In this document: one piece after another, positions 46,655 through 55,925 of the stretch
How positions within the stretch are numbered: the first letter of the stretch is position 1
How the letters are laid out: each line of letters starts with the position of its first letter
Assembly: GCF_016888335.1 (NCBI RefSeq)
Contig: NZ_JAFEJG010000004.1
Location: forward strand, 1,364,001 to 1,428,000
From: Janibacter endophyticus
Lineage (GTDB): Bacteria > Actinomycetota > Actinomycetes > Actinomycetales > Dermatophilaceae
Reading direction: 5' to 3'
DNA length: 64,000 nucleotides
Program-made: the position numbers and the translations under genes
The notes under the pieces: model-generated
Told to the model about the DNA's origin: nothing
Seen by the model: only the letters and a program-made list of their open reading frames with translations
The model's database searches: none

Positions 46655-48241
46655 ATGAGCACGACGTTCCACGTCTACGACACGACGATGCGCGACGGCG
46701 CGCAGCAGGAGGGGATCAACCTCTCTGTCGCGGACAAGCTGACCATCGCCCGGCACCTCGACGACCTCGGCGTCACCCACATCGAAGGGGGATGGCCGGG
46801 GGCCAACCCGAACGACACCGAGTTCTTCCGGCGGGCGCAGAGCGAGCTGACGCTGCACAACGCGACGCTCGCTGCCTTCGGCGCCACGCGCAAGGCGGGC
46901 GGCTCCGCCGCGACCGACCCCCAGGTCCAGGCGCTCCTCGACTCCGGCGCGTCCGTCATCACGCTCGTCGCGAAGTCGCACCCCGGGCACGTCGAGCGGG
47001 CGCTGCGCACGACCCGCGAGGAGAACCTCACGATGATCACCGACACCGTGAGCCACCTCGTCGCCCAGGGCCGAACCGTCGTCGTCGACACCGAGCACTT
47101 CTTCGACGGGTACCTCCTCGACCGCGAGTACGCGCTCGCCTGCGTGCAGGCCGCTGTCGACGCCGGTGCGGAGGTCGTAGCGCTGTGCGACACCAACGGG
47201 GGGATGCTGCCTGGCCAGGTCCACGCCGCCGTCACAGACGTCATCGCCACGACCGGGGCCCGCGTCGGCATCCACTGCCACAACGACACCGGCTGCGCCG
47301 TGGCCAGCACGATGGCGGCGGTCGAGGCCGGCGCCGACCACGTGCAGGGGACGATCAACGGCTACGGCGAGCGCACCGGCAACGCCGACCTCATCACCGT
47401 CCTCGCCAACCTCCAGCTCAAGCTCGGCATGGACCTCGTCGAGCCCTACCGGCTGCAGGACGCGACCCGGATCGCGCACGCGATCAGCGAGGTGACGAAC
47501 TACCCGCCGTTCTCGCGGCAGCCCTACGTCGGCGCGGGAGCCTTCGCGCACAAGGCGGGTCTGCACGCGAGCGCGATCAAGGTCGACCCCGACCTCTACC
47601 AGCACATCGAGCCCAAGGACGTCGGCAACGACATGCGGATGCTCGTCTCCGACATGGCGGGCAGGGCCACCGTCGAGCTCAAGAGCCGCGAGTTCGGCGT
47701 CGACCTCTCCGGCGACGGTGACGTCCTCGCCAGGGTCCTCGCCCGCGTCAAGAGCCTCGAGCAGCAGGGGTACACCTTCGACGCGGCGGACGCGTCCTTC
47801 GAGCTGCTGCTGCGGCGCGAGGTCGACCCGAGCATGCCGGTCTACGCACAGATCGAGTCCTGGCGCGCTATCACTGACGTCCGCGGCGCCGGCGAGGAGG
47901 CCCTCTCCGAGGCCACGGTCAAGGTCCATGCCGGTGGCCAGCGGATCGTCGCCACGGGCGAGGGCAACGGACCGGTCAACGCGCTCGACGAGGCGCTGCG
48001 CCAGGCGCTGGCCGTCGTCTACCCGGAGATCGGCCAGCTCGAGCTCATCGACTACAAGGTGCGCATCCTCGACGCCGCGCACGGCACCGACGCGATCACC
48101 CGCGTGCTCATCGAGACGAGCGACGGGTCGACGTCGTGGACGACCATCGGGGTGGCCGCCAACATCGTCGAGGCCTCGTGGGAGGCACTGCTCGACGGCA
48201 TCACCTACGGCCTCATGCGAGGGGGCGTCGCCGTCCGCTGA
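46655..48241 (+). CDS. cimA: Citramalate synthase
   Basis: 528 aa, matching the citramalate-synthase class rather than LeuA. It condenses pyruvate and acetyl-CoA to (R)-citramalate, which LeuCD and LeuB can turn into 2-oxobutyrate for isoleucine. The DRE-TIM barrel shows FHVYDTTMRDGAQQEGINLSVADKL (R, D and E of the signature), HIEGGWPGANPND, ALCDTNGGMLPG, GIHCHNDTGCAVA (metal His) and INGYGERTGNADL. The C-terminal regulatory domain (about 410-525) is LeuA-type. AGGAAG precedes ATG 46655. A leader peptide ending LLII and an attenuator lie upstream, supporting a role in isoleucine synthesis. Confidence 0.93.
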   Translation: MSTTFHVYDTTMRDGAQQEGINLSVADKLTIARHLDDLGVTHIEGGWPGANPNDTEFFRRAQSELTLHNATLAAFGATRKAGGSAATDPQVQALLDSGASVITLVAKSHPGHVERALRTTREENLTMITDTVSHLVAQGRTVVVDTEHFFDGYLLDREYALACVQAAVDAGAEVVALCDTNGGMLPGQVHAAVTDVIATTGARVGIHCHNDTGCAVASTMAAVEAGADHVQGTINGYGERTGNADLITVLANLQLKLGMDLVEPYRLQDATRIAHAISEVTNYPPFSRQPYVGAGAFAHKAGLHASAIKVDPDLYQHIEPKDVGNDMRMLVSDMAGRATVELKSREFGVDLSGDGDVLARVLARVKSLEQQGYTFDAADASFELLLRREVDPSMPVYAQIESWRAITDVRGAGEEALSEATVKVHAGGQRIVATGEGNGPVNALDEALRQALAVVYPEIGQLELIDYKVRILDAAHGTDAITRVLIETSDGSTSWTTIGVAANIVEASWEALLDGITYGLMRGGVAVR

Positions 48242-48250
48242 CGCGAAGGC

Positions 48251-51200
48251 TCACCCCTGCTCGACGTGCCCGAAGCGGTGCCGGGTGCGGCTGATCGCCT
48301 GCTCGCGCACGAAGGTCAGAAGCTCGCGTCGGCCCGTCGCCAGCACCGGACCGTCGATGACGGTGAGCTCGGTGGGGGAGACCTGGGAGAGCGGCGAAGG
48401 GGTGGACCCGACGACCCGGACGCGGCCCGCCGGTCCGGCCTGGGCGGGCGCACCAGCGGCGAAGGAGTCGTCGTCCGCCGTGACGACCTGGACGTGACCG
48501 AGGCTGCCCGGCAGGCCGAGGTCGGGGTGCGCCGAGACCAGGACCGGGGTGCGGGTCAGCGTCGCCGCCCCGACGAGCCGGACGACCTCGGCGACCGAGG
48601 CGTCGGCGCCGGCACGGATGACGACGCGGGGGACCGGCCGGTAGCGGAAGACGTTCGACTCGACCCGCAGGCCGGCCCGGTCGTGCTCGACCCCGATCTC
48701 CTCCGCCCACGCGAGCGCGTCGCTGCGCAGAGCGGCTGCGATCATCTCCCGGTCCTTGTCGGAGACCCGGTCGTCGAGCCGGGTGAGCATCGCCTCCACG
48801 GTCCGCTGCACGGCCGGGGCGACGTCCGCCCCCTTCGTCGGCAGGCCGTCAGGGGACCACGTGCCGAGCTGGGCGACGTAGCTCGGGCCGCCGGCCTTGG
48901 CTCCGGGGCCGACGTTGGAGGCCTTCCACCCGCCGAAGGACTGACGCTCGACGATCGCGCCGGTGATGTGCCGCTTGACGTAGGCGTTCCCGACCTCGAC
49001 GTGCTCGGTCCAGTAGTCGATCTCGTCGGCGTCGAGCGAGTGGATGCCGCCGGTCAGTCCGTACTCCGTCGCGTTCTGCAGCTCGATCGCCTCGTCGAGG
49101 TCGTCGGCGTGCATGAGACCGAGCACCGGCCCGAAGACCTCGGTGAGGTGGAAGAACGAGCCCGGCAGGACCCCTTCGCGCAGACCCGGCGACCAGAGCC
49201 GGCCCGACTCGTCGAGCTGCCGCGGCTCGACGAGCCAGTTCTCGCCGGGCTCGAGGGTCGTCAGGGCGCGGCGCAGCTTGTCGCCCGGCGGCTCGATGAG
49301 CGGACCCATGCGGGTCGAGAGGTCGACGGGATAGCCCACCCGGATCGAGCGCACGGCGTCGACGAGCTGGCGGCGGAAGCGCTCCGAGCGGCCGACCGAG
49401 CCGACGAGGATCGCGAGCGATGCGGCAGAGCACTTCTGCCCCGCGTGCCCGAACGCTGACTGGACGAGGTCGGCGACCGCGAGGTCGAGGTCGGCCGAAG
49501 GGGTGACGACGAGCGCGTTCTTGCCCGAGGTCTCGCCGTAGACGCGCGGCCCGCCGGCCCGGCTACTGCGCCACCCGGCGAAGAGCGCCGCGGTCTCGGA
49601 GGCGCCGGTGAGCACGACGGTGTCGATGTCGTCGTGGCTGACGAGGTGCTGGCCGACCTCGTCCTCGTCCGTGCGCACGACCTGGAGGACGTCGTCGGGC
49701 ACGCCCGCCGCGTAGAGCGCGTCGGCGGCAGCCTCGACGCACCCCGGGGTCTGCGGAGCGGGCTTGATGATGACGGCGGACCCGGCGGCCAGCGCCGCGA
49801 GGACTCCGCCGATGGGGATCGCCACGGGGAAGTTCCACGGCGGGGTGACGAGGGTGACCGGCGAAGGGGTGAACCGGGCCCCGTCGGTCATCGGCCCGTC
49901 CTCGAGCTCTTCTGCACGGTCGGCGTAGTAGCGCGCGAAGTCGGCGGCCTCGGAGATCTCCGGGTCGGCCTCGGCCGGGGTCTTGCCGGCCTCGGCCGCC
50001 ATGACGGTGAGCAGCTGCTCACGGCGCCCGTCGAGCTCGCGGGCGGCCTGGCGCAGGATGGCGGCGCGCTCGCTCGCCGGCCGGGCGGCCCAGCCCGCGT
50101 GCGCGGCAGCGGCGCGGGCGACGACCTCGTCGACCTCGTCCGTCGAGCCGAGGTGGGGCGAGCGCAGCGCGGGTGGCTCGTCGGCCACGGCCCGGGCGGC
50201 CCAGTCGCGGTTGGCCGGCAGCGCCGGGTCGGAGTCGGGCGTGCCGGCGAAGGTCTCGCCGATCTCGGCGCGACCAGCCTCGCGCCGCGGGCCGACCGAG
50301 GTCGTCGCGATGTCGGTGATGCTCTGCCGGAAGCGACGCTCCTGCTCGGGCATCGCGGCCGGGTCGCCCTCGGCGAAGAAGGCATGGAGGAAGTTCTCCG
50401 GCGTGGCGTTCTCCTCGAGGCGGCGCACGAGGTACGAGACGGCAGCGTCGAAGTCGGCGGGGTCGACGACGGGGGTGTAGAGGATCACGGTGCCTACCGT
50501 GTCGCGGACGGCCCGGGCCTGCGCGGGTGACATGCCCTGGAGCATCTCGACGTCGACCGCGGTGGTGACCCCTCGCTGTTCCGCGAGCAGGTGGGCCGCC
50601 GCGAGGTCGTAGAGGTTGTGGCTCGCCACACCGATCCGTACTCCCGCGTCGACCGCGTCCGCTCGCAGGGCGCGCTCGACGCAGCGCAGATAGCTCGCGT
50701 CGACCTCGGCCTTGGTCTCGTAGGGGGCCTGCGGCCAGTGGTGCAGCTCGGCCTCGACCTGCTCCATCGCGAGGTTGGCGCCCTTGACGAGGCGGACCTT
50801 GATGCCCGCGCCGCCTGCGGCCTGGCGTCGCTGCGCGAATCCGATGAGCCGCTGCAGCGCCGGGAGCGCGTCGGGCAGGTAGGCCTGCAGGACGATCCCC
50901 GCCTCGAGCCGGTGGAACTCCTCCTCGGAGAGCATCCGCTCGAAGACCTCGAGCGTCAGGTCGAGGTCGCGGTACTCCTCCATGTCGAGGTTGACGAACT
51001 TGTGGTCGTGCTCGGCGGCCACACGGTAGAGCGGGCGGAGCCGGTCGAGGCAGCGGGTGACCGTGCCCTCGGTGTCCCACGTGACGATCTGGCTCACGAG
51101 CGAGGAGACCTTGATCGAGACGTAGTCGACGTCGGGACGCTCGAGCAGCCGGCGGGTGCGGTCGGTGCGACGCGCCGCCTCGTCCTCGCCGAGGACGGCC

Positions 51201-51685
51201 TCGCCGAGGAGGTTGATGTTGAGCCGGAAGCCCTGCTCCCTCGCGGCGGCGAGGTGCCGGCCGAGGGCGGGGTCGCGGGAGTCGACGAGCAGGTGCCCGA
51301 CCATCTGGCGCATCCGGGCGCGGGCGACCGGGACAACAAGCCGCGGCGCGACCCGCGCCGCGAGCGCCCCGGCACGTAGGAGGCTCCGATCGACCCGACC
51401 GAGGAATGAGGCGTCCGAGGCCGAGAGCGAGGCGAGCTCTCGTGCGGCGACGGCGTCGTCCTCGGGTCGGACGACGCGGTCGACGAACCGGACCGCGAGG
51501 TCGAGCCCGGCCGGGTCGGACAGGAGGGAGGCGAGCTGACGGGTCGTCGCCGCCTCGCGGGCGGTCTCGCCGGACTGGGTCGCGGCGGCCCAGCGGTCGG
51601 CCAGGGCCACGGCGTCGTCGGCAAGAGGGCGAAGGGCGGTGACCGAGGCGTCAGGGGTGGTGGCCTCGTCGGTGGGTCCGGTCAT
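48251..51685 (-). CDS. putA: Bifunctional proline dehydrogenase / delta-1-pyrroline-5-carboxylate dehydrogenase
   Basis: 1144 aa. It oxidises proline to glutamate in two steps. The N-terminal proline dehydrogenase barrel (about 100-450) has LNINLLGEAVLGEDEA, FVNLDMEEYRDLDLTLEVF, GIKVRLVKGANLAMEQVEAE and IGVASHNLYDLAAAHLLAEQRG. The P5C dehydrogenase part (about 500-990) has VTLVTPPWNFPVAIPIGGVLAALAAG, VVLTGASETAALFAG and the catalytic Cys in FGHAGQKCSAASLAILVG. There is no ribbon-helix-helix DNA-binding domain, so it is not an autorepressor. The frame is open further upstream, but ATG 51685-51683 is 6 bp from minus-strand TACGGT (51692-51697) and fits the family. It is convergent with cimA. 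Confidence 0.93.
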   Translation of the reverse strand: MTGPTDEATTPDASVTALRPLADDAVALADRWAAATQSGETAREAATTRQLASLLSDPAGLDLAVRFVDRVVRPEDDAVAARELASLSASDASFLGRVDRSLLRAGALAARVAPRLVVPVARARMRQMVGHLLVDSRDPALGRHLAAAREQGFRLNINLLGEAVLGEDEAARRTDRTRRLLERPDVDYVSIKVSSLVSQIVTWDTEGTVTRCLDRLRPLYRVAAEHDHKFVNLDMEEYRDLDLTLEVFERMLSEEEFHRLEAGIVLQAYLPDALPALQRLIGFAQRRQAAGGAGIKVRLVKGANLAMEQVEAELHHWPQAPYETKAEVDASYLRCVERALRADAVDAGVRIGVASHNLYDLAAAHLLAEQRGVTTAVDVEMLQGMSPAQARAVRDTVGTVILYTPVVDPADFDAAVSYLVRRLEENATPENFLHAFFAEGDPAAMPEQERRFRQSITDIATTSVGPRREAGRAEIGETFAGTPDSDPALPANRDWAARAVADEPPALRSPHLGSTDEVDEVVARAAAAHAGWAARPASERAAILRQAARELDGRREQLLTVMAAEAGKTPAEADPEISEAADFARYYADRAEELEDGPMTDGARFTPSPVTLVTPPWNFPVAIPIGGVLAALAAGSAVIIKPAPQTPGCVEAAADALYAAGVPDDVLQVVRTDEDEVGQHLVSHDDIDTVVLTGASETAALFAGWRSSRAGGPRVYGETSGKNALVVTPSADLDLAVADLVQSAFGHAGQKCSAASLAILVGSVGRSERFRRQLVDAVRSIRVGYPVDLSTRMGPLIEPPGDKLRRALTTLEPGENWLVEPRQLDESGRLWSPGLREGVLPGSFFHLTEVFGPVLGLMHADDLDEAIELQNATEYGLTGGIHSLDADEIDYWTEHVEVGNAYVKRHITGAIVERQSFGGWKASNVGPGAKAGGPSYVAQLGTWSPDGLPTKGADVAPAVQRTVEAMLTRLDDRVSDKDREMIAAALRSDALAWAEEIGVEHDRAGLRVESNVFRYRPVPRVVIRAGADASVAEVVRLVGAATLTRTPVLVSAHPDLGLPGSLGHVQVVTADDDSFAAGAPAQAGPAGRVRVVGSTPSPLSQVSPTELTVIDGPVLATGRRELLTFVREQAISRTRHRFGHVEQG

Positions 51686-51723
51686 GCACCGACCGTACGA
51701 GGCGGGTGTGATCGTCGCCACTC

Positions 51724-52581
51724 TCAGGTGGTGGGCAGCACCTTGAGCAGGCGACGGCGCAGGGCGTTCGACCGGCCGGCCAGGTCGCGCTGCCGCTCGA
51801 GGTACTCGGCCTTGCCGGCGGAAGTCTCGACCCGGACGGCGCTCAGCCCGAGCCCGCTGACGTCGTAGGGGGAGGCCTGCATGTCGAGCGTCCGGGTTTC
51901 GCGGGCCAGCTCGAAGGCGTCGAGCGTCAGGGCGGAGGGGATAAGCGGGCTCAGCTTGAAGCACCACTTGTAGAGGTCCATCCCCGCGTGCAGGCAGCCG
52001 GGCTGCTCGAGCCCGACCTGACCCTCCCGGGTGGGCCGGAGCTGGTTGAGCGGGCGGGCCGGCTCGGTGAAGAAGCGATAGGCGTCGAAGTGGCTGCACC
52101 GCACCTGGTGGCGCTCGACGACAGCGTCGGTCTGCGCCTGCCCTAGCCGAAGGGGGAGCTGCTCGTGCCGCTGCTCGCCGGGGGCGAGCCGGTAGACCAT
52201 CGCCCACTCGTGCATGCCGAAGCAGCCGAGGTGCGGCGGTCGGGAGAGGGTCGCTTCGAGCAGACCCCGGACGAAGGCGACAGCCCGCCCTCGGCGGGCG
52301 ATCACCCCTTCGTCGTCGACCCGGGCGAACCCGTCGTCGTCGACGACGTAGCCGGACCACGCCGCGTACTCCGGTGCGTCCGCCAGGGCGACCCCGACTC
52401 CCGGGTGCCAGCGGCGCAGCTGGGCAGGTCGGTGCCCGTAGTACTCGAAGAGGAAGTCCTCGACGGGGTGCTTCTCGCCCCGGGCCCGGCGCTCCCGGTG
52501 CCCGGCGGTCAGCTCGTCGACACGGGCCGCGTGGGCACTCGCCTCCGCGGCCCAGTCCGCGCGAGGGCGAGGAGAAAGCAT
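51724..52581 (-). CDS. Conserved actinobacterial protein, usually annotated 3-methyladenine DNA glycosylase
   Basis: 285 aa. Diagnostic stretches are EKHPVEDFLFEYYGHRPAQLRRWHPG, LGCFGMHEWAMVYRL, CSHFDAYRFFTEPARPLN and GCLHAGMDLYKWCFKLSPLIPSALTLDAFELARETRTLDMQASPYD. I recognise it as the actinobacterial family that databases label 3-methyladenine DNA glycosylase, but I see no helix-hairpin-helix or AlkD motif that proves that activity, so the label is provisional. ATG 52581-52579 (MLSPRPRADW) is preferred; an open frame upstream would overlap the divergent GDSL gene. It is 38 bp upstream of putA on the same strand. Confidence 0.7.
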   Translation of the reverse strand: MLSPRPRADWAAEASAHAARVDELTAGHRERRARGEKHPVEDFLFEYYGHRPAQLRRWHPGVGVALADAPEYAAWSGYVVDDDGFARVDDEGVIARRGRAVAFVRGLLEATLSRPPHLGCFGMHEWAMVYRLAPGEQRHEQLPLRLGQAQTDAVVERHQVRCSHFDAYRFFTEPARPLNQLRPTREGQVGLEQPGCLHAGMDLYKWCFKLSPLIPSALTLDAFELARETRTLDMQASPYDVSGLGLSAVRVETSAGKAEYLERQRDLAGRSNALRRRLLKVLPTT

Positions 52582-52678
52582 GGAGACAGTCTGCCGGGAC
52601 GCCGACGCGATGGCCCAACCGCGCGTAAGGTCGGCCGTCATCACGCCCAACGTCGGGCCCGTACCGCAAGGAGCAGGT

Positions 52679-53773
52679 ATGCAGCGTCGCATCCTCACCG
52701 TCCTGGCCGCCGTGCTGCTCGTCCTCGGGCTGGGTGCCGGACCAGCGCTGGCCCGCCCGGCAGCAGCCACCGACGAGCCGGTCGCCTACCTCGCGCTGGG
52801 CGACTCCTACGGCGCCGGCTACCAGCCGGGCAGCGGCGCGGACCTTGAGGGCGGGTACGCAGGCCCGGTGCTCGACGCCTTCGCGGCCCTGGCCCCCGGT
52901 GCGCAGCTGACGAACCTCTCGTGCGGGGGCGAGACGGTCGAGTCCTACCGTGATGGTGGCCGCTTCTGCAGCTACGAGGGCTCGCAGCGTGAGGCCGCGC
53001 TCGCCTTCCTCGCGGAGCACCCAGAGACCCGCCTCGTGACACTCTCCCTCGGCGGCAACAACGTGCAGACCTGCGTCTCGGGCTCCGGCTCGGTCGACCT
53101 CGCCTGCGTCCAGCAGGGCCTTGCGACGATCCGGGCAGAGCTGCCCGGTCTGCTCACCGAGCTGCGCGCCGCGGCCCCGCAGGCACAGGTCATCGTGACC
53201 AACTACCCCGACGTCTTCCTCGCTGCCTGGCTCACCGGTCCCTCCGGCCAGGATCTCGCGCGGCTGTCCCTCACCCTCGTCAACGCACTCAACGGCATCT
53301 ACGACACCTCGGCCACGGCCGCCGGTGCCGACTTCGCAGATGTCAGCGACGCCTTCCGCACGAGCGACTTCACCATGGTCGACGACCCGACCTACGGCGA
53401 GATCCCGGCCAACGTCGCGATGATCTGCTCGATGACGTGGATGTGCACCGAGCAGGACATCCACGCCAACGACGATGGGTACGCACTCATCGCCTCCGTC
53501 GTCGCAGCGATGCTGCGGGAGCTGAGCGGGGGTGAGGAGCCCTCCTCGCCGTCGTCCAGCCCTTCGTCGTCGAGCAGCTCGCCCACCGTGGACCTGACGA
53601 GCACTGTGCCGCCCAGCCCGACGGCAGGGGGGCCGCAGACCCCGGCGCTCGTGCAGACCGATGGGGGTCTGCCCGTGGGCGCGACGCTCCCGGCGGTGCT
53701 CGCCCTCCTCGCGATGGCCGGCCTGCTGGGCGGGGCGGCGGCCGCCCGTCGTCGCGCGGCTGCCCGTCACTGA
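52679..53773 (+). CDS. Secreted SGNH/GDSL-family hydrolase with C-terminal membrane anchor
   Basis: 364 aa. Signal peptide RRILTVLAAVLLVLGLGAGPALARPAAA (about 3-30). Block I is YLALGDSYGAGYQPG (nucleophile Ser about 42), the Gly/Asn blocks are NLSCGGETVESYRDGG and LSLGGNNVQTC, and the catalytic Asp/His pair is in EQDIHANDDGYALIA (about 259-273). Cysteine pairs (SCGG, FCSY, QTC, LAC, ICS, MCT) suggest disulfides outside the cell. A Ser/Pro/Thr-rich linker (about 285-330) leads to a membrane segment (LPAVLALLAMAGLLGGAAAA) and a basic tail, so it is probably an anchored esterase or lipase. AAGGAG precedes the ATG. Confidence 0.88.
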   Translation: MQRRILTVLAAVLLVLGLGAGPALARPAAATDEPVAYLALGDSYGAGYQPGSGADLEGGYAGPVLDAFAALAPGAQLTNLSCGGETVESYRDGGRFCSYEGSQREAALAFLAEHPETRLVTLSLGGNNVQTCVSGSGSVDLACVQQGLATIRAELPGLLTELRAAAPQAQVIVTNYPDVFLAAWLTGPSGQDLARLSLTLVNALNGIYDTSATAAGADFADVSDAFRTSDFTMVDDPTYGEIPANVAMICSMTWMCTEQDIHANDDGYALIASVVAAMLRELSGGEEPSSPSSSPSSSSSSPTVDLTSTVPPSPTAGGPQTPALVQTDGGLPVGATLPAVLALLAMAGLLGGAAAARRRAAARH

Positions 53774-53814
53774 CGGCTGTCGGCCACGGTGCCCACGCGT
53801 CCTATCGTGTGCCC

Positions 53815-54591
53815 ATGCGCATCGCGAGGTACACGACAGGTGACGAGCCCGCCTACGGCCTCGTCGACGGCGAGGGCAAGAAGATCGCGGAGGTCACCGG
53901 CGACCCGCTCTACCAGCGGATCGAGCTGACCGGCACGGTCCACCAGGTCGAGGACGTGCGGCTGCTGGCCCCCGTCATCCCGCGGAGCAAGATCATCGGG
54001 ATCGGGCGCAACTACGCCGACCACGCGGCCGAGATGGGCAACGAGGTCCCGGACGAGCCGATGATGTTCCTCATCCCCAACACCGCCGTCGTCGGCCCCG
54101 GCGACCCGGTCGTCATCCCGGCGTCGACGAGCGAGGTGTCCTTCGAGGGCGAGCTCGCGGTGATCATCGGGCGGATGTGCAAGGACATCGAGCCCGAGGA
54201 GGCCAAGAAGGTCATCTTCGGCTACACGATCGCCAACGACGTCACCGCCCGCGACCTCCAGCGCGGGGACGGGCAGTGGGCGCGGGCCAAGGGCATGGAC
54301 ACCTTCTGCCCGCTCGGCCCGTGGATCGAGACCGAGCTCGACCCGCAGGCCGTCGACATCGTCACCACGCGGGACGGCGAGGTCTTCCAGGACGGGCACT
54401 CGAGCGACATGGTCCACGGCGTCGCCGCGCTCATCTCCTACGCGAGCAAGGCCTTCACGCTGCTGCCGGGTGACGTCATCCTCACCGGCACCCCGGCGGG
54501 CGTCGGCCCGGTCGTCGCCGGCCAGCGCGTCGAGATCGAGATCGACGCCATCGGGACGCTCTCGAACCCCTTCGTCGCCGCCGAGCGGTGA
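53815..54591 (+). CDS. Fumarylacetoacetate hydrolase family protein
   Basis: 258 aa. N-terminal domain about 1-55, then the FAH barrel: IIGIGRNYADHAAEMG, FEGELAVIIGR (metal Glu pair), GYTIANDVTARDLQ (metal Asp), QWARAKGMDTFCPLGPWI and the end GDVILTGTPAGVG. Members hydrolyse or decarboxylate oxo-diacids (for example oxaloacetate or acylpyruvates); this compact type often acts as oxaloacetate decarboxylase or acylpyruvase, but the substrate is not set. ATG 53815 lies 6 bp after TATCGT (53803-53808). In many actinobacteria this gene lies directly upstream of gltX; here a ThrE-like and a methyltransferase gene come between. Confidence 0.9.
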   Translation: MRIARYTTGDEPAYGLVDGEGKKIAEVTGDPLYQRIELTGTVHQVEDVRLLAPVIPRSKIIGIGRNYADHAAEMGNEVPDEPMMFLIPNTAVVGPGDPVVIPASTSEVSFEGELAVIIGRMCKDIEPEEAKKVIFGYTIANDVTARDLQRGDGQWARAKGMDTFCPLGPWIETELDPQAVDIVTTRDGEVFQDGHSSDMVHGVAALISYASKAFTLLPGDVILTGTPAGVGPVVAGQRVEIEIDAIGTLSNPFVAAER

Positions 54592-55925
54592 CCGAGACCC
54601 TCGAGGAGCGCGACCGGCGGCTCCTCGCGTGGCTCGGCGCCGGGCTGCTCGCCGGGGGCATGCCGGTCCACGAGGCCGAGGAGGACGTCCGCGAGGCGGC
54701 GCTGGCCCTCGGCCACCCCGAGGTCGAGGTCGGCTGCTTCCCGACCGCGCTGCACGTCGCGCTCGCCCCGGGCCGGGCGGCGACGTTCGAGAAGGTCGAT
54801 GGCGGGCTGCGGCTCGACCAGCTCGCCGACGTCAGCGCGATCCACGCCGGGCTGCGGACCGGACGCACCGACGCCGACGCCGCGCTGGAGCACCTCGCCT
54901 CGCTCCGCGGCCAGCCCCACCGCTACCCGCGGATCGGCCTGCCGCTCGGGGTGATCCTCTCCGCGGCGGGTATCGCGCTCGTCCTCGCACCGGCGTGGTC
55001 GTCGTTGCTCTTCGCCGTGCTGCTCGCGCCGGTCACGGTCGTCCTCATCCTCCTCGCCGGCCGCCACCCGACGGTGCGCACCCTCGTGCCCCTCGCGGCC
55101 GCCTTCGCCACCGCTGCGGCTGCGTGCTGGGCGCACGCCCAGGGGCTCGTCGACGCGCCGCTGTGGACCCTCGTCGCGCCGATCGCCGTCCTCCTGCCGG
55201 GTGCCACGATCGTCACGGGGCTCACCGAGCTGGCTGCCGGGGCGATGGTCGCGGGCACGGCCCGGCTCGGCCACGGCACGACCCAGATGCTGCTCTTCGC
55301 CCTCGGGGTCGGTGGGGCGGTCGCGCTGCAGCGGGTGCCCGTCGAGGTGCTGCAGCAGCCGCGGCCCGACGCGCTCGGGTGGGGCGCGCCGCTCGTCGGT
55401 GTCGTCCTCGTGACCGTGGCCATCGCGCTCATGGAGGCGCTGCCGCTGCGCAGCATGCCGTGGCTCCTCGTCACCGTCCTCGGCACCTACCTCGGGCAGC
55501 TGCTCGGGCACGAGCTGCTCGGGGCGCGCTGGGCGGGGGCCTTCGCCGGCGCGGTCGTCGCGAGCCTCGGGGCGACGCTCGTCGAGTTCCTTCGGCCGCA
55601 GCTGCCCCGGGCCGTCGCCTTCCTGCCGTGCTTCTGGCTGCTCGTGCCCGGCTCGCTCGGGCTGATCTCGGTGACCCAGATCGAGGTGGGAGCCGGCGCC
55701 GCCGTCCAGGCCGTCGTCGACGTCACGAGCGTCATCGTGGCGATCGCGCTCGGGGTCATGGTCGGCGCGGCGCTGGCGCGACCGCTGCGCCTGGTAGCCC
55801 GGCGGCTGGGGCTGGTGCACCTGCTCCGGCGTCTCCCGCGCCGCCGCTCGGTCAGCGGCCGAGCACCGCGACGAGGAAGTCGGAGTCCTCGGTCAGGGGA
55901 CGCACGTCCCACGACGAGAGCATGA
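54588..55925 (+). CDS. Threonine/serine exporter ThrE-like protein
   Basis: 445 aa. The N-terminal soluble domain (about 1-115) has LGAGLLAGGMPVHEAEEDVREAALALG, the conserved start of the ThrE/DUF1212 family. About ten membrane segments follow (about 120-410), including LLPGATIVTGLTELAAGAMVAGTARL and FLPCFWLLVPGSLGLISVTQIEVG. The family exports threonine and serine in corynebacteria. The GTG start overlaps the FAH gene by 4 bp. Its last 74 bp overlap the convergent methyltransferase gene. The basic tail encoded there (RLPRRRSVSGRAPRRGSRSP) looks non-conserved, perhaps after loss of an earlier stop. Confidence 0.83.
   Translation: MTETLEERDRRLLAWLGAGLLAGGMPVHEAEEDVREAALALGHPEVEVGCFPTALHVALAPGRAATFEKVDGGLRLDQLADVSAIHAGLRTGRTDADAALEHLASLRGQPHRYPRIGLPLGVILSAAGIALVLAPAWSSLLFAVLLAPVTVVLILLAGRHPTVRTLVPLAAAFATAAAACWAHAQGLVDAPLWTLVAPIAVLLPGATIVTGLTELAAGAMVAGTARLGHGTTQMLLFALGVGGAVALQRVPVEVLQQPRPDALGWGAPLVGVVLVTVAIALMEALPLRSMPWLLVTVLGTYLGQLLGHELLGARWAGAFAGAVVASLGATLVEFLRPQLPRAVAFLPCFWLLVPGSLGLISVTQIEVGAGAAVQAVVDVTSVIVAIALGVMVGAALARPLRLVARRLGLVHLLRRLPRRRSVSGRAPRRGSRSPRSGDARPTTRA

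Noticed and set aside
51686-53770. Upstream extension of the PutA frame on the minus strand
   Set aside because: It runs antisense to the GDSL hydrolase gene and has no similarity to PutA; a promoter hexamer lies 6 bp before ATG 51685.
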